Origin: Crenobacter cavernae
Lineage (GTDB): Bacteria; Pseudomonadota; Gammaproteobacteria; Burkholderiales; Chromobacteriaceae
Assembly: GCF_003355495.1 (NCBI RefSeq)
Contig: NZ_CP031337.1
Span: 2,795,001 to 2,859,000, forward strand
Direction: 5' to 3'
Length of the DNA stretch: 64,000 bases
Shown: in pieces, positions 16,201 through 23,423 of the stretch
How the letters are laid out: the number at the start of each line of letters is the position of its first letter
How positions within the stretch are numbered: the first letter of the stretch is position 1
Program-made: the position numbers and the translations under genes
Notes under the pieces: generated by a model
What the model saw: the letters and a program-made list of their open reading frames with translations, nothing else
Databases searched by the model: none
Told to the model about the DNA's origin: nothing

Positions 16201-17343
16201 TCAACGCGGCACGTGGCTGCTCACCTCGCCGCCGCGCACCTTGTGCAGCACCGCTTTGGCGGCGCCCTGCCCTTCGCTGCGCGTCCACGGCGCCTGCTGC
16301 AACGCATGCCGCATGTCCTGGAAACCGGCGTCGCGGCGCTTGGCGATCGACGAGCGCGAAAACTCGGCATCGCTGAACGAGCTCTGGTCGGCAGTCGGCT
16401 GGTAGGTGATGTGCACGATGTCGACGCGGCGCTGCTTCACCCTCAACGCCGCGCCCTCGCCGACGGCCTCGGTGTCCGGCGACGCGGCCAGCGCCGCGCG
16501 CAAATTATGCTGCGCGCACAAGGCTTCGACCTGGCTACTGCGGCTGGCGTACTGGATCTGCTTCTGGCGCCACGCCACCTCGTCCATCGTCGACGGCAGG
16601 CTGCCCTTAGCGCTCCACAGATCGATCATGAACACCAGCAGGTCGCTGTCGTCCTCGTCGTCGAGGATCGCGTTGAGCGGCGTGTTCGACACGCAGCCGC
16701 CGTCCCAGTAGTAATGCCCGTCGACCTCGGTGGCCGGAAAGCCTGGCGGCAGCGAGCCGCTGGCGAGCACGTGGCGCGGCCCGAGCGCCTGGCGCGCCGA
16801 ATCGAAAAAGACCAGCTCGCCGGTGTCGACGCGCGTCGCGCCCAGGCTCAGGCGCGCGCTCTTGCCCTCGTTGAGGCGGTCGAAATCCGCCACGTCTCGC
16901 AGCGTGCCCAGCATCGGCGTGGTGTCGTAGAAGCTGGTCTTGTCCGGCGGCGCGCTTTGCACCAAGAGCGGGCTCGGCAGCCGCGGCGACCAGAAGTTGG
17001 GTTGGCCGAGCACCATGGCCTCGGCCACGTTGAACTGGTTGTACCAGCGCAACAGCGGGCCGGAAAGCAGCGTGCCCGACTCGTCCGGACGGGAGATGTC
17101 GTCCCACAGGCGCTCCAGCTGCGTCAGGCGTTTATCCGGCGGATTGCTGGCGATCACCGCCGCGTTGATCGCGCCGATCGAGATACCGGCCACCCAGTCG
17201 GGCTGAAAGCCCGCCTGCTCCATCGCCTCGTAGGCGCCGATATGGTAGGCCCCGAGCGCGCCGCCGCCCTGCAACACCAGCGCCACCTTGGGCTTACCCT
17301 CTGCCTTCTTGTCACCCGCACCGCTCTTCTGCCGTTCTGCCAT
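16201..17343 (-). CDS. Patatin-like phospholipase (DUF3734-type)
   Basis: 380 residues. Patatin domain with the oxyanion loop GGGALGAYHIG, the nucleophile serine in GISIGAINAAVIA, and the catalytic aspartate in YYWDGGCVSNTPL; the C-terminal portion (VDIVHITYQPTADQSSFSDA) matches DUF3734, often found with bacterial patatins. Predicted to hydrolyse acyl esters of lipids; no signal peptide, so probably cytosolic or type-secreted. The start at 17343 has AAGGAAG upstream; a longer N-terminus is possible but unsupported. One TTGGCCGAG copy at 17002. Confidence 0.87.
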   Translation of the reverse strand: MAERQKSGAGDKKAEGKPKVALVLQGGGALGAYHIGAYEAMEQAGFQPDWVAGISIGAINAAVIASNPPDKRLTQLERLWDDISRPDESGTLLSGPLLRWYNQFNVAEAMVLGQPNFWSPRLPSPLLVQSAPPDKTSFYDTTPMLGTLRDVADFDRLNEGKSARLSLGATRVDTGELVFFDSARQALGPRHVLASGSLPPGFPATEVDGHYYWDGGCVSNTPLNAILDDEDDSDLLVFMIDLWSAKGSLPSTMDEVAWRQKQIQYASRSSQVEALCAQHNLRAALAASPDTEAVGEGAALRVKQRRVDIVHITYQPTADQSSFSDAEFSRSSIAKRRDAGFQDMRHALQQAPWTRSEGQGAAKAVLHKVRGGEVSSHVPR

Positions 17344-17821
17344 CGTGCTTCCTTTCGTGGTCAAACGCTTCATGGACGAAATCGCCGCCTGACGATCATG
17401 CCAACCGGGCGAACCAATCAAACAGCATAGCCATCGGCCGCGTCAACTCTTTGAATTAATTGTGAAACGGCCGCTTGAAAATGCGTGACGTCGCCGGCAG
17501 GAAGGGCGGGGGTTCACTCGGCATGGCGGCAAGCTCGCCGAAGCAAGCCGTGTCCCTCGACCGACAAACGGCTTTTTTCTGCCTGGACGAGATGCTTTCC
17601 TGCGCACACCCTGCGCAAGACACGAAATTCCGTCAGGGTCGTTCGTGTCTTTACGTGGGGCCAATGGGAAACGCCCTCCTAAGTGAGCGGCACCCCGCAA
17701 TAACGGTGGGCCGCGTTTTTCTCTGCTACAGTACGGGCCGCCGGCCAGGCCTTGGACGGTCTCGACGCCCGTCGCCGAATGGCCGTGCGAGTCAACACCA
17801 GCCAAAGAAAGGGCATCGACC
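17344..17821. other. Gene-free region, possible small-RNA locus
   Basis: About 480 bases. It holds the presumed patatin promoter on the minus strand, a terminator-like hairpin at 17545-17578 on the + strand with no gene before it, and a 10-bp stem AAGACACGAA...TTCGTGTCTT around 17618-17655. Nothing coding is convincing on either strand. Confidence 0.4.
17545..17578 (+). terminator. Orphan terminator-like hairpin
   Basis: AAGCCGT (17545-17551) pairs with ACGGCTT (17568-17574) and is followed by T6. No supported + strand gene ends here, so it may end a short non-coding transcript. Confidence 0.45.
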
Positions 17822-18022
17822 ATGGCACAAGACAAGAAACTGGACCCGGAAACCCTTGCCCTCTTGCAATGGTGCGAAGAGGTGGAAGCCGCGATGGTCG
17901 CCCGCGGCGCGCCGCGCAAGGACGCGCAGCAGCACATCGAAGAACAGGCCGAATGGTTCACCGACCAGTTCTACGAAGGCCTGACGCCCGAACAGGCGGC
18001 GGCCGCAGCGATGCACGACTGA
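17822..18022 (+). CDS. Small conserved hypothetical protein (66 aa)
   Basis: 66 residues, acidic and helical: LDPETLALLQWCEEVEAAMV, then EQAEWFTDQFYEGLTPEQAA. No signal peptide or membrane helix. An AAAGGG-type ribosome binding site lies upstream of the ATG. The conserved-looking EWFTDQFYEGLTPEQAA pattern recalls small uncharacterised proteins of beta-proteobacteria, but I cannot name a family. It is followed by a motif-pair terminator shared with arfB. Confidence 0.6.
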   Translation: MAQDKKLDPETLALLQWCEEVEAAMVARGAPRKDAQQHIEEQAEWFTDQFYEGLTPEQAAAAAMHD

Positions 18023-18089
18023 TCGCCGCAGCTGGCGGCGCGATCGCAGCGGTGACCGAAGCCAAGACACCCTAGACGGCATGTGCAGC

Positions 18090-18130
18090 AAAAGCCTGGC
18101 CGAGCCCTGTTACAGGCTCGGCCAGGCTTT
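18090..18130. terminator. Bidirectional terminator with variant motif pair (CTGGCCGAG)
   Basis: AAAAGCCTGGCCGAGCC (18090-18106) faces GGCTCGGCCAGGCTTTT. Both 9-mers differ from the dispersed consensus at the first base in a compensating way, so pairing is kept. It lies between the 66-aa gene and the convergent arfB. Confidence 0.85.
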
Positions 18131-18193
18131 TGCTTTTCGCCCACGGATGTAAGCCGGAGGGATACCGCGCGGGCGAACGTCGCCGGGAAAACG

Positions 18194-18604
18194 CTAGTGG
18201 GGGTCCACCTTGCCGCGCAGCGCCTTGATCCCGCTGCGGTTCGCCTTGCCCGCCAGGCGGCGCTGCCTGGACCCGAACGTCGGCTTGGTGGCCCTGCGCG
18301 CCTTGGGCGTGTGGCTGGCGCCGTCGATCAGCGCCTGCAGGCGCAGCAGCGCGTCGGCACGGTTCAGCTCCTGCGTGCGGTATTGCTGCGCCTTGATCAC
18401 CACCACGCCGTCCTTGCTCACCCGCTGGTCGCCCGACCGCAGCAGCCGCTCCTTGACGAAGTCCGGCAGCGACGAGGCCTTCACGTCGAAGCGCAGATGG
18501 ATCGCCGACGACACCTTGTTGACGTTCTGCCCGCCGGCCCCTTGCGCGCGGATGGCACTCATCTCGACCTCGTCGTCGCGAACTAAAAAGGATGGGGCTG
18601 ACAT
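18194..18604 (-). CDS. arfB: Alternative ribosome-rescue factor B (peptidyl-tRNA hydrolase)
   Basis: 136 residues. Catalytic GGQ motif in IRAQGAGGQNVNKVSSAI, as in class I release factors, and a basic C-terminal tail (KARRATKPTFGSRQRRLAGK) that enters the empty mRNA channel of stalled ribosomes. The protein frees ribosomes that lack an in-frame stop. The start at 18604 (MSAPSFLVRDDEVE) follows AAGGAT. Length matches E. coli ArfB (YaeJ). Convergent with the 66-aa gene. Confidence 0.93.
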   Translation of the reverse strand: MSAPSFLVRDDEVEMSAIRAQGAGGQNVNKVSSAIHLRFDVKASSLPDFVKERLLRSGDQRVSKDGVVVIKAQQYRTQELNRADALLRLQALIDGASHTPKARRATKPTFGSRQRRLAGKANRSGIKALRGKVDPH

Positions 18605-18690
18605 GGCAAATCCTTGATAACAGGGCCGATATTCTACAACGATAGCGCCTTGCGCCGGTCGCGACGACCAAAGCCCGGCAAACGGCGCCT

Positions 18691-19722
18691 TCAGCCCTTC
18701 AACTCCGGTATCGGCCGGTCGTTGCGATGCAGCACCTCGGACAGCTTGCACGAGGCGCATTCGACGAACAGCAGCTGACCATCCTTGCGCAGCTTGGTCT
18801 GCCGTCCGCACTGGCGGCAATCGGGCTTGAGGGACGTGTTCTCGCTGCAATCGAGGCATCGCAGAAAATAGCCGAACTTGCCGTAACGGAACTCCAGATT
18901 CTGCGAGTCGCATTTGCGGCAATAGGTGGCGTAGACCTTGCGCGGTTCGTCGGCGCCGATCAGGCTGCGCAGCAAGCCGGTGCTTCTCAGGCGCTCGCCG
19001 ATATAGCCCAGATGCGCCGGACGGCTTCGCACCAGCCGTTGCGTTGCCTCCGGCACCACCACGTAGTCCGCCTGCGGCTCGCGCGCCACCGATGCCGGCT
19101 CGATCGGCGCGGAGGCAGCCGGCTCCGGCGTCACGGCCTTGCGCGGCGTATGGCTACGGCACAGAAACTCGCCCAGCACCTTGCGGAACGCCGTCGGAAA
19201 GACCACTTCCCCGTTGGCTCTGGCCTGGATCTTCTCGCCGACCATGTCGGTCTTGCACACTTCGGCGGGCGGGTTTTCCTTCGGCGGGATGAACACGCCC
19301 TGCGACGAAATCGCCACCAGATAATCGAGATTCAGCTTGTCGATGATTTCCGGCTGGCGGGTATTGGCGCGCAGGAATTTGCGCAGGAAGTCGGCCTGCA
19401 GTTTCGCCTGGATCAAGGGCGAGGCCATGCCCGACGACTTGTCACCGTACCAGCGCAACCACTGCCCGTCCTGGCGCAGCTGGATCTTGCCGGCGACGCT
19501 CTTGGTTTCGACGATGGTCATCCCGGCCGAATGGATGATCAGGTGATCCATCTGCGCCGCGTCGTCGTTGAAGGCTATGCGGATATCGTTCAACACGAAC
19601 ACCTCGGAGTCGTCGGCGAAGTAGCGCTTCAGATAGAACGCCAGCTCCTTTTCTGCCGCGTCGCCGGCCGCCTGAAACTTGTCTTTCGCCTCGGCAAACG
19701 CTTTCTCTTTCAAAATCATCAT
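18691..19722 (-). CDS. NERD nuclease-related domain protein with C-terminal zinc ribbons
   Basis: 343 residues. The N-terminal NERD domain (FVLNDIRIAFNDDAAQMDHL, IVETKSVAGKIQLRQDGQWL) keeps the D..E-x-K arrangement of restriction-like nucleases. The C-terminal part has several cysteine pairs (CRKCDSQNLEFRYGKFGYFL, CLDCSENTSL, CRQCGRQTKL, CASC), consistent with topoisomerase-type zinc ribbons. Role unknown; DNA repair or defence is plausible from the domains. Two adjacent ATGs occur (19720-19722 and 19717-19719), ribosome binding site weak. Confidence 0.82.
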   Translation of the reverse strand: MMILKEKAFAEAKDKFQAAGDAAEKELAFYLKRYFADDSEVFVLNDIRIAFNDDAAQMDHLIIHSAGMTIVETKSVAGKIQLRQDGQWLRWYGDKSSGMASPLIQAKLQADFLRKFLRANTRQPEIIDKLNLDYLVAISSQGVFIPPKENPPAEVCKTDMVGEKIQARANGEVVFPTAFRKVLGEFLCRSHTPRKAVTPEPAASAPIEPASVAREPQADYVVVPEATQRLVRSRPAHLGYIGERLRSTGLLRSLIGADEPRKVYATYCRKCDSQNLEFRYGKFGYFLRCLDCSENTSLKPDCRQCGRQTKLRKDGQLLFVECASCKLSEVLHRNDRPIPELKG

Positions 19723-19829
19723 CTACACCCGAATTTGCCCATCAAACATGACATGTAACTGGCCGGGGATTCTAGCGGCCGGGGCATGACGGAGCAACGA
19801 CATGAGCATAGGGGTTGGCCCGGCAATTC

Positions 19830-19920
19830 GATGGAGCCCGGGCAGGACCCCCGGTCGATGAAGCCCTTCAACCGCGCCCGCATCGCGCCCCACCAGACCG
19901 GGTAGACGAACACGGCTCCC
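19830..19920 (-). pseudogene. Relic of a flavodoxin-fold NAD(P)H oxidoreductase
   Basis: On the minus strand the peptide VFVYPVWWGAMRARLKGFID can be read at about 19850-19915; it matches the FMN-site region of MdaB/KefF-like quinone reductases (usually YPVWWGAMPARLKGFIDRVF). Upstream and downstream sequence gives no further domain in any frame, so only a fragment remains. The function is lost; the relic shows an old gene loss between the NERD gene and the parvulin gene. Confidence 0.5.
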
Positions 19921-20064
19921 GGCCCTGAAAATGGCGTCCTACGCGACCTGCGCCGGCCCGTCACGCCGGGCATTGAGATTGCGATGATCGCTCCCATATA
20001 GCGAAAACCAGCGTTCGCACGCACCAGGCGGCGACTCCCTCTACCCGAAAGAAAGCCCTCATTC

Positions 20065-20799
20065 ATGGCCATTACCGTCAACGGCGTCGAAATCACCGAA
20101 GCTCAAGTGCAAGCCGAAATGGACAATCACGCCGATACCCCGAGCCCGCGCGACGCCGCCGTGCAGCAACTGGTGCTGCACCAGCTGCTGCTGCAAAAAG
20201 CCAAGGAAAGCGGCCTCGACACCAGCAACGAAGGCCAGGCCGTCGGCGAGCTGCTCGACAAGGAGCTGCAGTTCACCCCGGTCGACGAAGCCGCGGCCCG
20301 CGCCTTCTACGACGCCAACCCGGAACAGTTCAGCCAGGGCGACAGCGCCGTCGCCAGCCACATCCTGTTCCCGCTCGGCAGCGGCGACGAGCTGGCCGCC
20401 ATGCTCGCCAAGGCGAAGGCCGAAGGCGTGCTGGTCGAAGCGCAGGCCGACCCGGCCCGCTTCGCCGACCTCGCGCGCGAGCACTCGACCTGCCCGTCCG
20501 GCAAGCAGGGCGGCGACCTCGGCCAGTTCGGCCGCGGCCAGATGGTGCCGGCGTTCGAACAGGCGGTGTTCGGCACCGAAGCGGGCCAGATCGCCCCGCA
20601 GCTGGTCGAGACCCAGTTCGGCTACCACATCATCCAGGTGAACGACCGCCAGGACGGCGGCCAGGTCGCGTTCGAAGAGATCAAGGACCGCCTGCAGCAG
20701 TACCTGAACCAGATGGCCAGCCGTCAGGCGATGCACGAGTACCTGTCGAAGCTGGTCGACGCGGCCAAGATCGAAGGCTATGCGATGCCGGGGCTGTAA
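20065..20799 (+). CDS. Parvulin-type peptidyl-prolyl isomerase
   Basis: 244 residues: a SurA/NifM-like N-terminal helical segment (residues 1-90) and a rotamase domain (VASHILFPLGSGDELAAMLA, FADLAREHSTCPSGKQGGDL, GQFGRGQMVPAFEQAVFGTE, ETQFGYHIIQV). No signal peptide, so it is cytosolic as read, unlike SurA or PpiD; the NifM-like cytosolic group is the closest match. It is a single gene with a strong terminator behind it. Ribosome binding site is weak (GAAAG). Confidence 0.88.
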   Translation: MAITVNGVEITEAQVQAEMDNHADTPSPRDAAVQQLVLHQLLLQKAKESGLDTSNEGQAVGELLDKELQFTPVDEAAARAFYDANPEQFSQGDSAVASHILFPLGSGDELAAMLAKAKAEGVLVEAQADPARFADLAREHSTCPSGKQGGDLGQFGRGQMVPAFEQAVFGTEAGQIAPQLVETQFGYHIIQVNDRQDGGQVAFEEIKDRLQQYLNQMASRQAMHEYLSKLVDAAKIEGYAMPGL

Positions 20800-20819
20800 T
20801 CCTGCTTGCGGCATGCACG

Positions 20820-20852
20820 AAAAAAAACCGGGCCTTGTGTCCGGTTTTTTTT
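20820..20852 (+). terminator. Intrinsic terminator after the parvulin gene
   Basis: A-run, CCGG, nine-base loop, CCGG, T8: stem AAAAAACCGG/CCGGTTTTTT. Confidence 0.88.
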
Positions 20853-20865
20853 ATTGGCTGGAGTG

Positions 20866-20906
20866 GAGGTTGGCCGAGGTCCATGTTTCATGGCTCGGCC
20901 AACCTC
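20866..20906. repeat. Inverted TTGGCCGAG pair, extended stem
   Basis: GAGGTTGGCCGAG (20866-20878) faces CTCGGCCAACCTC (20894-20906); inner CCATG/CATGG also pair. It lies just after the parvulin terminator. Confidence 0.85.
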
Positions 20907-21028
20907 TTGGGCTCATGGCCCGCGCTGGTGGTTTGCGACGATTGCCGGTTCCGCCCGGCGGACGGGAAAGGGGGCTGTATCGACAGCCCCCCTTTCATCC
21001 CCCAACGACCCCGACACCCCGCGAAACC

Positions 21029-21134
21029 CCGCCACAAAAGCCCCCGCCAAGGCGCCGCCGAACTCGCCGTTCGCTACCGTCGAACGACTCAGACAGACGG
21101 CGGCTTAAAACCTTGGCGGGGGCTTTTGTGGCGG
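21029..21134. repeat. Perfect 24-bp inverted repeat with structured spacer
   Basis: 21029-21052 and 21111-21134 are exact reverse complements (arm begins CCGCCACAAAAGCCCCC). The 58-base spacer is part of the 65-bp sequence repeated in opposite orientation at 21431-21498. Confidence 0.9.
21051..21114 (+). repeat. 65-bp repeat, copy A
   Basis: Begins GGCGCCGCCGAACTCGC and ends GGCGGCTTAAAACCTT. About 85 percent identical by eye to the reverse complement of copy B; differences include single-base changes within GTTCGCTACCGTCGAA. Confidence 0.8.
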
Positions 21135-21191
21135 CGCGGGGCGAACGGGGACAGGTCGCGCAGGGGCAGAATATACCGTTGAATTGACTTC

Positions 21192-21234
21192 AAGGTTGGC
21201 CGAGCTTTCCAAACCACTAGGCTCGGCCAACCTT
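21192..21234. repeat. Inverted TTGGCCGAG pair
   Basis: AAGGTTGGCCGAGC (21192-21205) and GCTCGGCCAACCTT (21221-21234): perfect 14-bp arms, 15-base loop. Confidence 0.9.
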
Positions 21235-21313
21235 GCGGTAGCACGCGAGCTGCCGGCGTCACGTCACGAAAATCGAACGCACGCAGCCCCCCCATTAATC
21301 ACGTCCGACACAA

Positions 21314-21359
21314 AAAAGGTTGGCCGAGCCTCCGTTTCAGAAAGCTCGGCCAACCTTTT
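21314..21359. repeat. Inverted TTGGCCGAG pair with T-run
   Basis: AAAAGGTTGGCCGAGC (21314-21329) and GCTCGGCCAACCTTTT (21344-21359): perfect 16-bp arms; terminator-like on both strands though no gene ends here. Confidence 0.9.
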
Positions 21360-21430
21360 CATTCCCCAACTTACTTCGCAAACCACCGCCGCCCGTTTCC
21401 CCTTTGCCCGCCGAGCGGGTGGCCGTGGCC

Positions 21431-21498
21431 GAGGTTTTAAGCCGCCGGCTGTTTGAGCGATTCGACGTTAGCGAATCGCGAGTTCCGGCGGCGCCTCG
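21431..21498 (-). repeat. 65-bp repeat, copy B (inverted)
   Basis: Reverse-complement relative of copy A; + strand begins GAGGTTTTAAGCCGCCGG and ends CCGGCGGCGCCTCG. Contains the imperfect palindrome around TTCGACGTTAGCGAA. Confidence 0.8.
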
Positions 21499-21557
21499 GT
21501 CACGGACTCACCCGCGAGGGAAGCCGAAGGCCGGGCAAGCGGGGTGGCCTTTTCTTT

Positions 21558-21593
21558 GGTTACTTTCTTTTGGCCAGGCAAAAGAAAGTAACC
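21558..21593. repeat. 15-bp palindrome of the GGTTACTTTC type
   Basis: GGTTACTTTCTTTTG (21558-21572) and CAAAAGAAAGTAACC (21579-21593), six-base loop. I recall this GGTTACTTTCTTTTGGCC palindrome as a common intergenic repeat in proteobacterial genomes; here it abuts the right 26-bp arm. Confidence 0.85.
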
Positions 21594-21641
21594 CGTCCGC
21601 CGGGCGGAACCGGCAATTCAGGCACAACCACTTGCGTGACA

Positions 21642-21685
21642 AAAGGTTGGCCGACCCCATCATCAAAACAAGCTCGGCCAACCTT
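21642..21685. repeat. Inverted TTGGCCGAG pair (left arm one mismatch)
   Basis: AAAGGTTGGCCGA (21643-21655 region; reads TTGGCCGAC) faces TCGGCCAACCTTT (21674-21685 region), with an exact 9-mer at 21673-21681. Located between the 677-bp element and the AT-rich gene. Confidence 0.75.
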
Positions 21686-21753
21686 TACGTGCCAATGCTT
21701 TTGAACCCTAACGAATTAAGGCCGCGCCGAAGGCGTCGGCCTTGAATGACTTG

Positions 21754-23209
21754 TTAGAAAAGTCTTTCGTCTTCAGAAATCGGATCGGACTGTTCTAGAA
21801 ATATTTCAAATTTTCCGTCAATAACGCCGCCTATAAGTATGGAATCGATGGGATATTTTCCTAGCAACCGTGCTAAACGACCACTTAGGATTGACATCTT
21901 TCCGGATTCTGCAATCTCAAAGAAACTTTCTTCTGATATTGCAATTACAAGAGTAAATAAATAAATCCTTCCTTCATTTTTCTCCATGTAACCGCGCAAC
22001 ATGCTATTTATGACGCTTGGTGAAACTATCATTCTCTCAAAATTTCGGAGATATTTAACTTCATAGCCATGAAGGCCGCGAGAGGTGTTAACCAAATAAT
22101 CCGGAAATCCTCTTGAATTGTATTCAGGAGGCCCAATATTTGTTGATATCCATTCCCCTACGCACTCCTCGACATATCGAATTTCGTAGCGATCATCTGC
22201 ATACATTCTAGTTTGGCGGTCAAGTATTTGAGTGTTCTCGGTTGAGTAATGCATAAAATTTGGAGCGCTTGTTTCTGTTTGGCTGGATAGGGAAACGTGT
22301 TTTATTTCTGCTACTGATTCAGTAGATACCGTGGCTTTCAAATATTCATTAGCGTGTTCGACGAATTGATCTGATGAGTACATCCAGAATAGCTCTACTC
22401 CGCCATCTTTTATTATTTCTCTAATTAGTTCGGGGTGAGGGCCAATCGTCCGTCCTTGCTCTCTCCACCACCAATCGTCTTTTCTGTCAGCGGTTATTAG
22501 AACAATTTCTTTTATGTTGTTGGCCTTGGCGTGGTTTATAAGCTGCCGCCACAAAATAAGGTCTCCAAATTTTCTCTGATATTTGATTTTGTCAAAAATA
22601 AATGTTGCTTCATTTGGGTTTTTATCTTTATCGGCGTCCATGAAGCCGGGAGGAATTTTATCTTTGAATCGCTCCTCTCCATTTTCAACTAGAGCATCTA
22701 GTTCCGCTTGTGATGCTGGGCCGGTTCCAACGCGAGAACTAAAAAGGTTGTCCACCTTTTCTCGGATAGGATCTGCAGCTGAGATACCAAGTTGTTGTTC
22801 ATGGGCTGCTTTAATGGCAGCCACTAGCTGGCCGCTTGCCTTATCAAGCTCTGTTATGAGCGAATCAGAATTTATTTCTAATCCGCGCTTATCTATTTGA
22901 AGCCCGTCAACTCTTTTCCTGATCTCGTTAACTAGTCCGGACGCATATGTGAGTGCTTCGTCTGTTGATTTTCTCTCTGCCGAAATAACGGTTAAGCGAT
23001 TTCTTTGAAATTCAAGAGCTACTTGATGGGGTATCCAGAATCTATCTTTTAATAGTTCCAATACGCTTAAGAAGTCTTTCCTTGCTGAAGATGGAAGCCT
23101 ATAAAGATTTAGTAAAACATTTGCATCAAGGACAATTAGAGCGCCATCCCATAAGCGTTTGTATTCTTCTTTTGTTGGGGGGGTAATAACCAGCAAATGA
23201 TTTCTTCAT
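21754..23209 (-). CDS. PIN-like (DUF4935) domain protein with C-terminal PD-(D/E)XK-like region; apparent frameshift in a C7 run
   Basis: About 480 residues, strikingly AT-rich compared with every neighbour, which points to recent transfer. The N-terminal half is a PIN-like RNase domain: LIVLDANVLLNLYR (Asp24 in the frame starting at 23196), HQVALEFQRNR (Glu62), FGDLILW (Asp212) and VLITADRKDDWWW (Asp237). The C-terminal half has GFPDYLVNTSRGLHGYEVKY, with PD (365-366) and E-x-K (379-381) spaced as in restriction-like nucleases. The open frame starts only at a TTG (23196). The conventional family N-terminus MKKSFAGYYP reads from ATG 23209 but enters the wrong frame at seven C (G7 at 23177-23183 on +); six C would join the two. 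Defence function is plausible; no partner genes are adjacent. Confidence 0.75.
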
Positions 23210-23375
23210 GGTATCTCTATAATTTCTAACTACAATTAGACGTCCTAAAAGACGTAATATTTTGCGTCACGACGCCTGGCTGCATGCGGACACCCCCACG
23301 TCTCAAGACTTTACGACAAATGAAATTCAATAATCATATCGCAAACACGTCGCTCGTTGGCACTTCGCGCCCAAC

Positions 23376-23404
23376 AAAAAAGGCCGCCATTCCTGGCGGC
23401 CTTT
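23376..23404 (-). terminator. Intrinsic terminator of valS
   Basis: AAAGGCCGCC (23379-23388), loop ATTCCT, GGCGGCCTTT (23395-23404), with A-run on the + strand giving T-run on the minus strand. Confidence 0.9.
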
Positions 23405-23423
23405 CGTTTGCCTATCGCTTGGA

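Larger units (their letters stand above)
20941..21617. repeat. Non-coding element bounded by a perfect 26-bp inverted repeat
   Basis: The 26 bases at 20941-20966 reappear as exact reverse complement at 21592-21617 (arm begins ATTGCCGGTTCCGCCC). The 677-bp unit holds no supported gene but contains a 24-bp inverted repeat (21029-21134), two opposed copies of a 65-bp sequence (21051-21114 and 21431-21498), two inverted TTGGCCGAG pairs and a 15-bp palindrome. No target duplication was seen at the ends. It resembles a MITE-like or palindromic-repeat assembly; mobility is inference. Confidence 0.7.

Noticed and set aside
20806..21745. Short open frames within the repeat-dense region
   Set aside because: They run through inverted repeats and lack ribosome binding sites or recognisable domains.
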